NCBI RefSeq assembly: GCF_002140915.1
Contig: NZ_NGKU01000001.1
Location: 2,737,166-2,801,165, forward strand
Length of the DNA: 64,000 bases
Direction of reading: 5' to 3'
Origin: Candidatus Enterococcus testudinis
Lineage (GTDB): Bacteria > Bacillota > Bacilli > Lactobacillales > Enterococcaceae
The position numbers were made by a program, and so were the translations under genes. The notes below the pieces were generated by a model, which worked only from the letters and a program-made list of their open reading frames with translations, did no database searches and was not told the origin of the DNA. Below are positions 55,461 to 64,000 of this stretch, piece by piece; position 1 is the stretch's first letter; every line of letters begins with the position of its first letter.

Positions 55461-56540
55461 ATGATTGAACTATCGGTTCCCGGAAAATTATTTATCGCAG
55501 GTGAATACGCGGTGGTCGAACATGGTCACCCCGCCATTATCGTAGCTGTCGATCAATTTATCAACATCACGATCGAGCACGCCAAAAACAACGGCAGTAT
55601 TCAATCTGCGCAATACAGCGACTTGCCGATCCGTTGGACAAGACGTAAAGGCGAGTTGGTCTTGGACCACCGCGACAATCCCTTTCATTATATTTTGGCT
55701 GCCATCCGTTTGACAGAAAAGTATGCCCGTGAAAAAGGAATCACTTTGTCCTTTTATGACTTAAAAGTGACCAGTGAATTGGATAACTCCAATGGCCGCA
55801 AGTATGGTCTAGGATCCAGCGGTGCTGTAACAGTAGCAACAGTCAAGGCACTGAACCTATTTTACCAATTGAACATGGATCGATTGACCCAATTCAAAAT
55901 CGCTGCCTTGGCTCACTTGGCTGTACAAGGCAATGGCTCCTGCGGCGATATCGCGGCTTCTTGCTACGGTGGTTGGTTGGCATTTTCGACCTTTGACCAT
56001 GATTGGGTCTTGACCCAGCAGAAGGAACGATCGTTGACTGATCTACTGGCATTGGATTGGCCAGGTTTATCGATTCGTCCTCTGACCGTACCTAAATCAT
56101 TGCGTCTGCTGATTGGTTGGACCGGTTCTCCTGCGTCTACTTCAGATTTGGTCGATCAAGTCTACCAATCAAAAGAAGCCAAAGAAACTGCCTATGCTGA
56201 TTTTCTTGATGCCAGTAAAGCGTGTGTCAATCGATTGATTGACGGTTTCCTCAATGAAGATAGCCGAACCATCAAAAAAATGATCACTGAAAACCGCAAA
56301 TTGCTAGTAGGATTATCCGCATGGACAGGTGTATCGATCGAAACCCCTGCCCTCAAGAAATTATGCGACTTAGCCGAAACATATCGCGGTGCTGCCAAAT
56401 CTTCTGGTGCTGGCGGTGGTGATTGCGGGATTGTGATCGTCGATCAGAAAACCGGCATTTTGCCGTTGATGAGCGCATGGGAAAAAGCGGATATCATCCC
56501 ATTGCCATTACATGTCTACCATTATCGGGAGGATCAATGA
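55461..56540 (+). CDS. mvaK2: phosphomevalonate kinase
   Basis: A 359-residue GHMP kinase phosphorylating 5-phosphomevalonate. The ATG at 55461 (MIELSVPGKLFIAGEYAVVE) follows GGAG seven bases upstream. Landmarks are GKLFIAGEYAVVE, KYGLGSSGAVTVATVKAL, GNGSCGDIAASCYGGW, and the C-terminal KSSGAGGGDCGIVIVD. It is four bases after mvaD and overlaps fni. Confidence 0.95.
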   Translation: MIELSVPGKLFIAGEYAVVEHGHPAIIVAVDQFINITIEHAKNNGSIQSAQYSDLPIRWTRRKGELVLDHRDNPFHYILAAIRLTEKYAREKGITLSFYDLKVTSELDNSNGRKYGLGSSGAVTVATVKALNLFYQLNMDRLTQFKIAALAHLAVQGNGSCGDIAASCYGGWLAFSTFDHDWVLTQQKERSLTDLLALDWPGLSIRPLTVPKSLRLLIGWTGSPASTSDLVDQVYQSKEAKETAYADFLDASKACVNRLIDGFLNEDSRTIKKMITENRKLLVGLSAWTGVSIETPALKKLCDLAETYRGAAKSSGAGGGDCGIVIVDQKTGILPLMSAWEKADIIPLPLHVYHYREDQ

Positions 56541-57580
56541 TGAATCGAAAAGATGAACACGTATCATTAGCCAAAGCCTTTCATAAAGATCATAGCAATG
56601 ACTTCGATGCCGTCCAATTGGTCCATCATTCCTTTCCAGGCATTGATGTCGATCAAGTATCGATTGCGACAATGTTGTTTGATCGCCGATTTGCCAATCC
56701 TTTTTTTATCAATGCAATGACTGGCGGTAGTCAAAAAACGCAAGTCATCAATCGTGATTTAGCAGAAATCGCTCAAGCTTGTGATTTGATGATGGCCACA
56801 GGCTCTGTCTCCGCTGCCTTGAAGGACCCAACGGTTGCTGACTCTTTCACAATTGTCCGTAAGACCTTTCCAGAAGGCTTCTTACTGGCGAATATTGGGG
56901 CGGGTAGTCCTGTGGAAAATGCCCAACGTGCCGTTGATCTGTTTCAAGCGGATGCGTTGCAGATCCATCTCAATGCCCCGCAAGAATTGGTGATGCCTGA
57001 AGGTGATCGTGACTTTCGCCAGTGGTTGACATTATTAGAAAAAACGGTGGCACAAGTCAAAGTACCTGTGATCGTTAAAGAGGTTGGTTTTGGCATGTCC
57101 CGTGAAACGATCCAACAATTGCTCGATATTGGTGTAGAAACCATCGATGTCGCAGGCAGCGGTGGGACAAGTTTTACACAAATCGAAAATGCCCGCCGCA
57201 AAAAACGCGACATGGCTTATCTTGATTCCTTTGGTCAATCGACCGTGATTTCTTTATTGGAATCAAACGAAGTCAATCAACCCTTCACCCGCATTGCTTC
57301 TGGCGGCATTCGAGATGCTTTGGACATTTTTAAAGCCCTATGTCTAGGGGCACAAAGCGTGGGTCTATCCGGTACGATTTTGAACTTATTATTGACCAAA
57401 GGCAAAGAAGAAACAATCACCATCATTCAATCATGGCAAGCACAATTACGATTGCTCTATACAATGGTCGGTCAGACGCAAACCAGTGATCTGACCAATG
57501 TCCCTATCGTATTCAGCGGTCCTGTGAAAGATTGGTGTGAAGCAAGACGGATTCCCTTGACGACTTATAGTTTCCGTTGA
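56537..57580 (+). CDS. fni: type 2 isopentenyl-diphosphate delta-isomerase
   Basis: A 347-residue FMN-dependent TIM barrel interconverting isopentenyl and dimethylallyl diphosphate. Landmarks are MNRKDEHVSLAKAFHK at the N-terminus, FFINAMTGGSQKT, MATGSVSAAL, the FMN segment LQIHLNAPQELVMPEGDRDF, IVKEVGFGMSRE, VAGSGGTSF and RIASGGIRDALD. The start ATG at 56537 overlaps the mvaK2 stop (ATGATG/TGA). Last gene of the operon. Confidence 0.95.
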   Translation: MMNRKDEHVSLAKAFHKDHSNDFDAVQLVHHSFPGIDVDQVSIATMLFDRRFANPFFINAMTGGSQKTQVINRDLAEIAQACDLMMATGSVSAALKDPTVADSFTIVRKTFPEGFLLANIGAGSPVENAQRAVDLFQADALQIHLNAPQELVMPEGDRDFRQWLTLLEKTVAQVKVPVIVKEVGFGMSRETIQQLLDIGVETIDVAGSGGTSFTQIENARRKKRDMAYLDSFGQSTVISLLESNEVNQPFTRIASGGIRDALDIFKALCLGAQSVGLSGTILNLLLTKGKEETITIIQSWQAQLRLLYTMVGQTQTSDLTNVPIVFSGPVKDWCEARRIPLTTYSFR

Positions 57581-57598
57581 TGCCCCCCTCACTGAATG

Positions 57599-57637
57599 AA
57601 GAACGTATCATTTCACGCAAATGATACGTTCTTTTTT
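57599..57637 (+). terminator. terminator of the mevalonate operon
   Basis: Fifteen-base perfect stem AAGAACGTATCATTT/AAATGATACGTTCTT (57599-57613 with 57619-57633) followed by a T run. Confidence 0.95.
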
Positions 57638-57656
57638 GATTTCTGTTTCGCTGCGT

Positions 57657-57683
57657 ACTTGATAATCACTTTCATTATCAAGT
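57657..57683. promoter_or_regulatory. 27-bp palindrome resembling a Fur/PerR box
   Basis: Ten-base perfect arms ACTTGATAAT and ATTATCAAGT around a seven-base centre (57667-57673). The inner 19 bases, GATAAT-n7-ATTATC, match the outer two thirds of the Fur-family consensus. It stands about 85 bases ahead of the P1B-ATPase start, next to a TTTACA/TTATGC-type promoter. Confidence 0.75.
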
Positions 57684-57768
57684 AGTATATTTTTTTACAA
57701 TCATACTGGTCCATATGTTATGCTGAGGATGAAAATAGGAATTATCTTTGAAACAAGGAGGAGATTAG

Positions 57769-59679
57769 ATGATGCAATCAACTATTTCAGCCATGATATC
57801 TACCCTATTCTGCCTTGTCCTGATGCTGATAGGGCTTGCTTTATCCTACCTCAGCCTGCCTTTTAGCGAATTGGCTTATGGACTGGCTATTTTGGTTGGT
57901 GGCTGGAAACAAACCGGGGAAGGCTTGGCAGAATTATGGATAGACCGTTCACTCAATGTTGATTTGTTAATGGCATTTGCCGCCATTGGAGCTTGTACAA
58001 TCGGCCATTGGTTTGAAGGTGCAATGCTGACTTTCATCTTTTGCTTAAGTGGTGCCCTGGAAGAATATACCACCAATAAAAGCACCAGAGAAATCAGCTC
58101 ATTGATGGCTTTGAAACCAACCACCGCTCAACGTGTGCTTGCCGACGGCCAATTTGAAGAAGTTGCGGTTGAAGCATTGCACTTGCAAGATACGATCTTC
58201 GTCGCAAAAGGCAGCGGGATTCCTATCGATGGTCAAATCATTCATGGGACAAGTACAGTCGATGAAGCAGCCCTCAGCGGCGAATCTTTACCAGTAGAAA
58301 AACAACCCGGAGATGAAGTCTATGGCGGCACGATCAACTTAGGTCAACCGTTATTGATCACAGTCACCCATACCAGTGAAGAGACGCGGTTCGCAAAAAT
58401 CATTCAACTTGTGGAAGAAGCACAACAATTGCCTAGTCAAACTGCTACCTTGATTGAAAAAATCGAGAAAGTCTATGTCCCCATCGTCATGATCATGGTG
58501 CCGGTGATGATTATTTTGTGCACACTGTATACCGGTTGGGGCTTTCAAGAAAGCTTTTATCGCGGCATGGTTCTGCTGGTAGTTGCATCGCCTTGTGCAC
58601 TCGTTGCTTCTGCTACACCAGCCACTTTGGCGGCAATTTCTCATGCCGCCCGTATCGGTGTTCTATGTAAAGGCGGGCAAGCATTGGATACATTCGCTCA
58701 TATGCAAGCCATCGCGTTTGATAAAACTGGAACCTTGACCAATGGCACACCTGTCGTCACTGATGCTGAATTCTTCGTGGCTATACCGGATCTGCCTCGC
58801 TTGATTGTAGGCATGGAATCACAGTCTGCCCATCCATTGGCAGAAGCCATCAGAATGTATTATCACGATACCGAACCATTGTCTATGCAGGTCACGGAAC
58901 AAGCAGGTGTTGGTTTGGCTGCAGACTATCACGGCAGTCATTGGCAAATAGGCAAAGAAGCCGATAGTTCTAATCTAACTCCACAACAAATTGGACAGCT
59001 GAAGCACTTGAAAACCCAAGGGAAAACAATGATTTATATCAGCCAAGATCGGCAGCTTGTGGGTTACCTCGCACTATTGGATCAACCACGAGCCGATGCC
59101 CAAGCATGTATCCGTTACTTTCGTGCCTTAGGCATCCATACCACGATGCTGACAGGAGATCATCAAGGAACCGCACAACGCGTGGCGACCGAAATTGGCA
59201 TCGATGACTTTCTCAGTGATTGCCTGCCTGATGAAAAAACCACCGCAATCAAAGAAATGAAGGCACGTTTTCACACCAATGCCATGGTCGGCGACGGCAT
59301 CAATGATGCCCCCGCACTTGCTACTGCTAGTCTCGGCATTGCCATGGGGGAAGGAACGGATGTCGCCATGGATGTTGCAGATATCGTATTGATGAAAAAT
59401 GATCTCTCACGCTTGATCGACAGCCATCGCTTGGCCCGGAAATTACAACGGATCATTAAACAAAACATCATTTTTTCAATCAGTGTCATCCTACTCTTGA
59501 TTGCTTCGAACTTCTTGAGTTTCTTAACATTGCCCCTCGGCGTCGTTGGTCATGAAGGCAGTACGATTCTAGTGATTCTCAATGGTTTACGGATGTTGAT
59601 TCCTTTAAGAAAAGAACAACAGCAGCCTTCCTCTCACTGCAAAGATTGTGTCTTATACCAAAAAATGCAGCACATCTAA
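57769..59679 (+). CDS. P1B-type metal-efflux ATPase (PfeT/FrvA-like, P1B4)
   Basis: A 636-residue metal P-type ATPase without an N-terminal metal-binding domain. It has an actuator (AALSGESLPVEKQ), the metal-site motif SPC in VASPCALVASATPATL (residues 274-276), phosphorylation motif AFDKTGTLTNGTP (D318), HP motif SAHPLAEA, hinge MVGDGINDAPALATASL, and the C-terminal HEGST segment in LGVVGHEGSTILVILN, which marks the P1B4 group. Bacillus PfeT and Listeria FrvA export Fe2+ and are PerR/Fur-controlled, which fits the palindrome upstream. The tail (SHCKDCVLYQKMQHI) has two cysteines. Substrate is inferred. Confidence 0.87.
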   Translation: MMQSTISAMISTLFCLVLMLIGLALSYLSLPFSELAYGLAILVGGWKQTGEGLAELWIDRSLNVDLLMAFAAIGACTIGHWFEGAMLTFIFCLSGALEEYTTNKSTREISSLMALKPTTAQRVLADGQFEEVAVEALHLQDTIFVAKGSGIPIDGQIIHGTSTVDEAALSGESLPVEKQPGDEVYGGTINLGQPLLITVTHTSEETRFAKIIQLVEEAQQLPSQTATLIEKIEKVYVPIVMIMVPVMIILCTLYTGWGFQESFYRGMVLLVVASPCALVASATPATLAAISHAARIGVLCKGGQALDTFAHMQAIAFDKTGTLTNGTPVVTDAEFFVAIPDLPRLIVGMESQSAHPLAEAIRMYYHDTEPLSMQVTEQAGVGLAADYHGSHWQIGKEADSSNLTPQQIGQLKHLKTQGKTMIYISQDRQLVGYLALLDQPRADAQACIRYFRALGIHTTMLTGDHQGTAQRVATEIGIDDFLSDCLPDEKTTAIKEMKARFHTNAMVGDGINDAPALATASLGIAMGEGTDVAMDVADIVLMKNDLSRLIDSHRLARKLQRIIKQNIIFSISVILLLIASNFLSFLTLPLGVVGHEGSTILVILNGLRMLIPLRKEQQQPSSHCKDCVLYQKMQHI

Positions 59680-59698
59680 ACGATGCGCTGCATTTTTT
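59660..59698. terminator. bidirectional terminator
   Basis: Twelve-base repeat AAAAAATGCAGC/GCTGCATTTTTT (59660-59671 with 59687-59698) shared by convergent genes; its arms overlap the end of both coding sequences. Confidence 0.9.
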
Positions 59699-61046
59699 AT
59701 GCTTGATTTTCTTTGATTCCTTCTTGCTCAGCAAACAATTTGCCATCATACATTTTGAAGAATGGATAGTAACAGACGATCGATACACCTAAGTTGATCA
59801 ATGCAATCAGCACCGCACGAAAATCGCCGCCAGTACCTAAGAAAGCCCCAATACCTAACGGGGAGATCCAAGGAATCCCTGTAATGATTTTATTCACGAA
59901 ACCAACCGATGATGCAAAATATGCAATAGACACATTGATCAACGGTGTGATAATGAATGGAATGATCAAATACGGATTATACACGATCGGTGCACCAAAA
60001 ATCACTGGCTCATTGATGTTGAACAATCCCGGGAGAATGGCAGCTTTGCCGAGTACTTTTAATTGTTGCGATTTTGCTGCAAACAACATCAACAAAACCA
60101 AACCAAGGGTACTGCCTGCACCACCGATGAAGATATACATATTCACAAAATCACCTGCAAAAATGTTATTGGCACCATCGATATTCTCTGTCAATGCGAC
60201 CAATAAGATCGGATTGATAAAACTATTCTTGATAACAGCTGTCCCGTGGACACCCACGGCCCATAGAAGATGGATCAATAACATGATCACAATGATCCCC
60301 AACCAAGAACCTGTCAAATCTTTGACAAATTCAAATGGTTTGGATAAGAGACCATGTAAATCCGTATGAAACACAGCGAGGACACCGTTAATAACGAGCA
60401 TGACGAAAGCAATCAAGATTGCTGGAATCAAGGATGCAAACGCCTTACTGACCCCATCTGGAACCCCTTCTGGCATATGGATCGTAATTTTGTGTTTGAC
60501 ACACAATCGATACATCTGCGTCGCCAAAACAGCGGTAATGATTCCGATAAAGATCCCCACTCCGCTAAAACGCGTGATCCAACCACCGACAGCAATCCCG
60601 TTATATATAATAGCCGTATCACTTTCAGATTGAAGCAATTGTGCTGCGCCATCTGTAATATCCACCTGAATGATCGTCAACAAGAAGGCATAAAGACCAA
60701 GAATCGCGCCAACAAAACTGCTGACATCAAGTTTATCCTCTTTGCGATATATATCGGTCAAGTAGTATCCAGTTGCCAAACAATAAAAAACTGCAATCGA
60801 GCCAATCGACATTGTTGTCGCTACAGTATATAAAGGCGAAAATTTCAAAATCGTTGCTTCAAAAAAACCGGCCAGCGGTGGAATGATCTGCGGCAAATTA
60901 TTGATGATCAAGAAAATCGAACCCACGATCGTAAACGGGACAGTAATAATTCCCGCTTGCATAATCGCACGGATAAAGCGCAGATTCGCCACTTTGTTCA
61001 AAGGCGGCATCAAGCGTGTTTCTAAAAAGGTAAAGACACTATTCAT
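59697..61046 (-). CDS. PTS cellobiose/lichenan-family EIIC permease
   Basis: A 449-residue EIIC of the lactose/cellobiose family (CelB/LicC) with about ten membrane spans. Family landmarks are ANLRFIRAIMQAGIITVPFT, VIFGAPIVYNPYLIIPFI with the substrate-binding NEP segment FNINEPVIFGAP, and GVHGTAVIKNSF. No EIIA or EIIB is encoded beside it, so those must be supplied from elsewhere. It follows the 6-phospho-beta-glucosidase gene, which would split the imported phosphorylated beta-glucoside. Confidence 0.92.
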   Translation of the reverse strand: MNSVFTFLETRLMPPLNKVANLRFIRAIMQAGIITVPFTIVGSIFLIINNLPQIIPPLAGFFEATILKFSPLYTVATTMSIGSIAVFYCLATGYYLTDIYRKEDKLDVSSFVGAILGLYAFLLTIIQVDITDGAAQLLQSESDTAIIYNGIAVGGWITRFSGVGIFIGIITAVLATQMYRLCVKHKITIHMPEGVPDGVSKAFASLIPAILIAFVMLVINGVLAVFHTDLHGLLSKPFEFVKDLTGSWLGIIVIMLLIHLLWAVGVHGTAVIKNSFINPILLVALTENIDGANNIFAGDFVNMYIFIGGAGSTLGLVLLMLFAAKSQQLKVLGKAAILPGLFNINEPVIFGAPIVYNPYLIIPFIITPLINVSIAYFASSVGFVNKIITGIPWISPLGIGAFLGTGGDFRAVLIALINLGVSIVCYYPFFKMYDGKLFAEQEGIKENQA

Positions 61047-61069
61047 ATTTTACTCCTCCAACCAAGGGT

Positions 61070-62449
61070 TTACCCTTCTTCAATCAATTTTTGGTACCAA
61101 TAAAAACTATCTTTCTTATAGCGCTTTTGCGCTTTCTCATCCGCATCTGTCCGATCGACATAGATAAACCCATAACGCTTCTTGATTCCTTCGTGGACAC
61201 TGATCAAATCGATCGCTGACCATGGGCTGTATCCAATCAATTCAACCCCCGCATGGATAGCTGCTAAACATTGCTCCGTGTGCTGGGCCAAATAGTCGAT
61301 ACGGTACTCATCATGGATTTTTTCATCATCGGTCAAATGATCCTCCGCACCAAGGCCGTTCTCAGTAATAATAATTGGCAAGTGGTACCGATCATAAAGC
61401 GTTTGTAACGTGGTTTTCAATCCCAATGGATCGATCGTCCAATTGAAGGCATTTTTTTTCAGATAGGTATTGGTAAATCCTTTATAAAATCCGCGTTCCA
61501 TAATGTCTTCACTTTGCTGATCACTGATCCCATTTTTCATATCACCTGTTGTCGTTGGTTGCTCAACTGTCACTGTCGTATAGAAATTCATTGCGACAAA
61601 GTCAGGCAAAGCTGTCTTCATCAAGTCTGCATCCCCAGGTGCAAAAGTGATATCAATATTGTTTTGACAAAGGTAATCACTGAATACTGCATTGTAACGA
61701 CCAAAACAAGCAAAATCTAGATAGGCCCAATTACGCACACTATTGAAGTATAATGCTGCTTGGTTGTCTTCTGGTTTGCTTGTTGCCGGATAAACCAACG
61801 AAATATTCGGCACTGGACCGATTTGCCCACCAGGAACCAGCGTATGACACCGATCAAATGCATATTTCTCTGCCATCATTAAGTGATGAAATTGCTGATA
61901 CTTTTCATTGAGGGGAATCTCTTTGCCTAAAATTTTACGATCGACAAGCAACATGATATTCGGTTCATTGATCGTTAACCAATGGGTCACACGGTCGCCA
62001 TATGCTTTAAACAACGTTTCAGCATATTCTTTGAATGCAGTCACCGTTGCGCGATTCGACCAACCACCTTCATCTTCTAATGCTTGCGGCAAGTCAAAAT
62101 GGCTTAACGTGATGTATGGCTGGATATGATATTTCAGCAATTCATCGATCACATCACTATAATGATCCAACCCTTTTTGATTGATTTCCCCACGGCCATG
62201 GGGAAAAATTCTCGTCCAAGCAATTGAAAAACGGAAAATCTTGATGCCTAATTCAGCAAGCAAGGCAATATCTTCTTTGTAATGATGATAATGATCGACA
62301 GCTACTGTAAAGTCAGCAATCTCATGATTATCACGTGGACGGGTATCTTGTACACTTAATCCTTTCCCGTCAGTTGCATAGGCCCCTTCGGTCTGATGGG
62401 CAGAAATCGATGCCCCCCATAAAAAATCTTTTGGAAATGTTTTGTTCAT
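61070..62449 (-). CDS. 6-phospho-beta-glucosidase (GH1)
   Basis: A 459-residue GH1 enzyme hydrolysing 6-phospho-beta-glucosides such as cellobiose phosphate. Landmarks are FLWGASISAHQTEGAY, the acid/base E162 in TINEPNIM, the nucleophile E363 in IITENGLGAED, and HEGIKKRYGFIYVDR with the conserved KRYG phosphate-binding region. SD AGGAG. It lies in an operon with the EIIC gene, under a cre-containing promoter and next to a DeoR regulator. Confidence 0.93.
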   Translation of the reverse strand: MNKTFPKDFLWGASISAHQTEGAYATDGKGLSVQDTRPRDNHEIADFTVAVDHYHHYKEDIALLAELGIKIFRFSIAWTRIFPHGRGEINQKGLDHYSDVIDELLKYHIQPYITLSHFDLPQALEDEGGWSNRATVTAFKEYAETLFKAYGDRVTHWLTINEPNIMLLVDRKILGKEIPLNEKYQQFHHLMMAEKYAFDRCHTLVPGGQIGPVPNISLVYPATSKPEDNQAALYFNSVRNWAYLDFACFGRYNAVFSDYLCQNNIDITFAPGDADLMKTALPDFVAMNFYTTVTVEQPTTTGDMKNGISDQQSEDIMERGFYKGFTNTYLKKNAFNWTIDPLGLKTTLQTLYDRYHLPIIITENGLGAEDHLTDDEKIHDEYRIDYLAQHTEQCLAAIHAGVELIGYSPWSAIDLISVHEGIKKRYGFIYVDRTDADEKAQKRYKKDSFYWYQKLIEEG

Positions 62450-62471
62450 ATCGTTCTCCTAACTCTATTTA

Positions 62472-62485
62472 GTAAAGCGCTTTCT
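62472..62485 (+). promoter_or_regulatory. cre site upstream of the 6-phospho-beta-glucosidase gene
   Basis: GTAAAGCGCTTTCT matches 12 of 14 cre positions with a central AAAGCGCTTT palindrome, about 25 bases ahead of the start. A weak promoter (TTGAAG-n-TAAGTAT) precedes it on the minus strand. Confidence 0.65.
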
Positions 62486-62515
62486 GATACTTAGCGTAAT
62501 CTTTTACCCTTCAAA

Positions 62516-62569
62516 AAACAACCCTTCACCAGCAACCGTTCATGAAAGCTTTTTTATGAACGGTTGTTT
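62516..62569 (-). terminator. inverted repeat behind the DeoR gene, terminator-like
   Basis: Minus-strand arms CAACCGTTCAT/ATGAACGGTTG (62566-62556 with 62543-62533, eleven perfect pairs) and a competing arm pair AAACAACC/GGTTGTTT (62569-62562 with 62523-62516) whose 3' arm runs into T6. The two hairpins share the CAACC strand, so they exclude each other. It directly follows the DeoR stop (62569) and could be a terminator or an attenuation device for the phosphoglucosidase operon. Confidence 0.5.
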
Positions 62570-63357
62570 CAATCCTGCAAACGAGTTGGGTCAGTCAGCA
62601 AGTGTATCTTGACACCCGCTTGTGCAAACTGCTGTTGCATCGGTAAAGGTACCTCCCCGGAGACCAGTAAATGATCTGCAGAAAAAGTCCGATCAATCAT
62701 AAATCCCGGTGCTTGCCCCATGTTTTCCCCATCTGTATAAATGATTGTTTCACCTGTTGTATGGTGCAGCATCGTCCGATAAACAAATGACTCTGCTAAC
62801 GTACGGCTCGTGATTTCATGTGCATTGATGCCATGCACCTCTACAATACATAGATCCGCTTCAAATCTAGCGAAAGTCCATGTCGCAAGATCACCAACTA
62901 ATGCATTTGTTTGTGCTTCTAACTCCCCTCCACACAAATAGACGATACCAGATTGCCCATTCTGCGTAACTGACAATGCTTGGTAGTCATTGGTAATGAT
63001 AGTGAGATCCCTTTCCATAAGCGCACCTATCAAAGCCGTTGAGTGTCTGCTAGCACCAATAAAAATCCGTTGCTTGTTTCTTACAAATGACTGACAACTT
63101 CTGATAAGGTCTGCTGTTGATATTGCAGATGACAATGCTTGCTGACTGTATAAGCTGTTTGCCTTTTTGATCCGCACACCACCATAATATCGCTCTATTA
63201 ATCGCTTCTTTTCTAGAAACAACAAATCTCTACGTATCGTAACCAGGGATACATGAAAAAAAACCGCCAATTCGTTCACGGTCGCTTGCTCCCTTTCTTC
63301 AATAAATTGGATCATCGCTTCACGCCGTCGATAGACGCTCCCTTGACTCGCCTTCAT
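62569..63357 (-). CDS. DeoR family transcriptional regulator
   Basis: A 262-residue repressor-type protein: N-terminal helix-turn-helix (EEREQATVNELAVFFHVSLV with TIRRDLLFLEKKRLIERYYGG) and a C-terminal DeoR sensor domain (FIGASRHSTALIGALMERDL, VYLCGGELEAQTNAL). SD AGGAG six bases upstream. It lies directly upstream of the beta-glucoside phosphotransferase genes in the same direction and is their likely regulator, with a sugar phosphate as effector. Confidence 0.9.
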   Translation of the reverse strand: MKASQGSVYRRREAMIQFIEEREQATVNELAVFFHVSLVTIRRDLLFLEKKRLIERYYGGVRIKKANSLYSQQALSSAISTADLIRSCQSFVRNKQRIFIGASRHSTALIGALMERDLTIITNDYQALSVTQNGQSGIVYLCGGELEAQTNALVGDLATWTFARFEADLCIVEVHGINAHEITSRTLAESFVYRTMLHHTTGETIIYTDGENMGQAPGFMIDRTFSADHLLVSGEVPLPMQQQFAQAGVKIHLLTDPTRLQD

Positions 63358-63483
63358 TCTACACTCCTCTCCTAGCGAATATTTTGAATTATCTCTTATT
63401 TTACCGTGTAACGCAAAGAATAAATCTGAATTGTGTTCTCAATAGTATTTTGCTGAATATTTGGTGTGTGCGCTAAATGATGG

Positions 63484-63526
63484 ACAAAAAAAAGACAAAG
63501 CCGAATCGAATCTGGCTTTGTCTTTT
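63484..63526 (-). terminator. terminator of pnp
   Basis: Minus-strand stem AAAGACAAAGCC/GGCTTTGTCTTT (63526-63514 with 63502-63491) followed by T residues. Confidence 0.9.
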
Positions 63527-63561
63527 GACAGATGATTTGACACACAAATCACCCGTATTGT

Positions 63562-64000
63562 TTATTTTTGTTCCGTTTTTTCTTCGTTCAGCAACGCTTT
63601 TCTTGAAAGATTCACACGGCCTTGTTTGTCGATTTCAGTGACTTTGACTAAAATCTCATCGCCTTCTTTGACCACATCTTCTACTTTGTTGACCCGTTCA
63701 TTGGCCAATTGTGAGATGTGGACCAAACCATCTTTGCCTTTGATCAAGTTGACAAATGCGCCGAATTTTTCTACGCGGACAACTTTTCCAAGGTAGACTT
63801 CGCCGACTTTGACTTCTTTGGTCAGCTCTTCAATGATCTTGATTGCTTTCTTGATCATTTCTGCATCAGCAGAAGCAATCGATACTTTGCCATCTTGATC
63901 GATATCGATTTTAACGCCTGTTTCTTCGATGATTCCGTTGATCGTATCGCCACCTTTTCCGATGACATCTTTGATTTTGGCTGGCTCGATTTGGATCATT
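63562..64000 (-). CDS. pnp: polynucleotide phosphorylase, C-terminal part (cut by window edge)
   Basis: The last 146 residues of a reading frame that continues beyond the right edge. It holds the KH domain ([36 protein letters not shown]) and the S1 domain ([43 protein letters not shown]), which form the RNA-binding tail of PNPase. The catalytic RNase PH domains are missing from the window. PNPase degrades RNA 3' to 5' using phosphate. Confidence 0.95.
   Translation of the reverse strand, partial: MIQIEPAKIKDVIGKGGDTINGIIEETGVKIDIDQDGKVSIASADAEMIKKAIKIIEELTKEVKVGEVYLGKVVRVEKFGAFVNLIKGKDGLVHISQLANERVNKVEDVVKEGDEILVKVTEIDKQGRVNLSRKALLNEEKTEQK

Noticed and set aside
59794-60833. Long plus-strand reading frames opposite the EIIC gene
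   Set aside because: They lie entirely within the clear PTS EIIC gene on the other strand, have no SD, and their composition reflects the antisense of membrane codons.

Overview
The window is typical core and accessory chromosome of a low-GC Gram-positive lactic acid bacterium, most likely an Enterococcus or close relative. The evidence is a complete mevalonate operon (mvk-mvaD-mvaK2-fni), infC-rpmI-rplT behind an L20-type leader, hisS-aspS behind a T-box, several CcpA (cre-like) sites, an OatA-type peptidoglycan O-acetyltransferase, PTS-dependent dihydroxyacetone kinase and ROK fructokinase. The species cannot be fixed from sequence alone. I see no phage, insertion sequence, CRISPR array, tRNA or rRNA. 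Many starts were moved inward from the longest reading frame because a good Shine-Dalgarno (SD) sequence sits in front of an internal start.

Layout. 1-2.6 kb: serine operon serC-serA-DUF1015 (last gene cut by the window edge). 2.7-3.7 kb: a monoacylglycerol-lipase-like hydrolase. 3.8-12 kb: a glycan operon on the minus strand (solute-binding lipoprotein, two permeases, GH2, GH43 lipoprotein, GH2) with a divergent, unusually long ArsR-type regulator (12.2-13.1 kb). Between the binding-protein and permease genes lies a predicted three-way-junction RNA. 13.2-17.8 kb: an oxidative sugar cluster (two Gfo/Idh/MocA oxidoreductases, two TIM-barrel isomerases, ThuA) with a near-perfect cre, followed by an AraC regulator. 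19-29 kb: single housekeeping genes (PHP phosphatase, ketopantoate reductase, AAA ATPase, trhO, fructokinase, SPFH protein, queG). 29-36.8 kb: CtpE-like P-type ATPase, dhaMKL, OatA-like acyltransferase, YitT. 36.9-40.4 kb: hisS-aspS with T-box.

40.5-47.7 kb: thioesterase, a 58-residue ORF, a two-component system with PepSY lipoprotein, a complete ECF transporter (S, T, fused A-A), and a RelB/YafQ-type toxin-antitoxin pair. 47.8-50.6 kb: infC-rpmI-rplT and NADH oxidase. 51-53.2 kb: a Qnr-like pentapeptide protein, CorA and a deoxynucleoside kinase. 53.5-57.6 kb: mevalonate operon. 57.7-59.7 kb: PfeT/FrvA-like P1B ATPase behind a 27-bp palindrome that resembles a Fur/PerR box. 59.7-63.4 kb: beta-glucoside PTS EIIC, 6-phospho-beta-glucosidase and a DeoR regulator. 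63.6-64 kb: the C-terminal end of pnp.

How it fits together. The 3.8-17.8 kb stretch looks like one accessory carbohydrate island: surface trimming (GH43 lipoprotein), ABC uptake, cytoplasmic GH2 hydrolysis, and a separately controlled oxidoreductase/isomerase set that may handle keto-sugar or modified-glycoside intermediates. No ATPase for the ABC permeases is present, so a shared MsmK/MalK-type ATPase elsewhere is expected. The least explained signals are the structured RNA at 10629-10738, the paired TAAC-n-GTTA operators at 12008-12090, and the minus-strand terminator with a short ORF upstream of nox (50707-50926).
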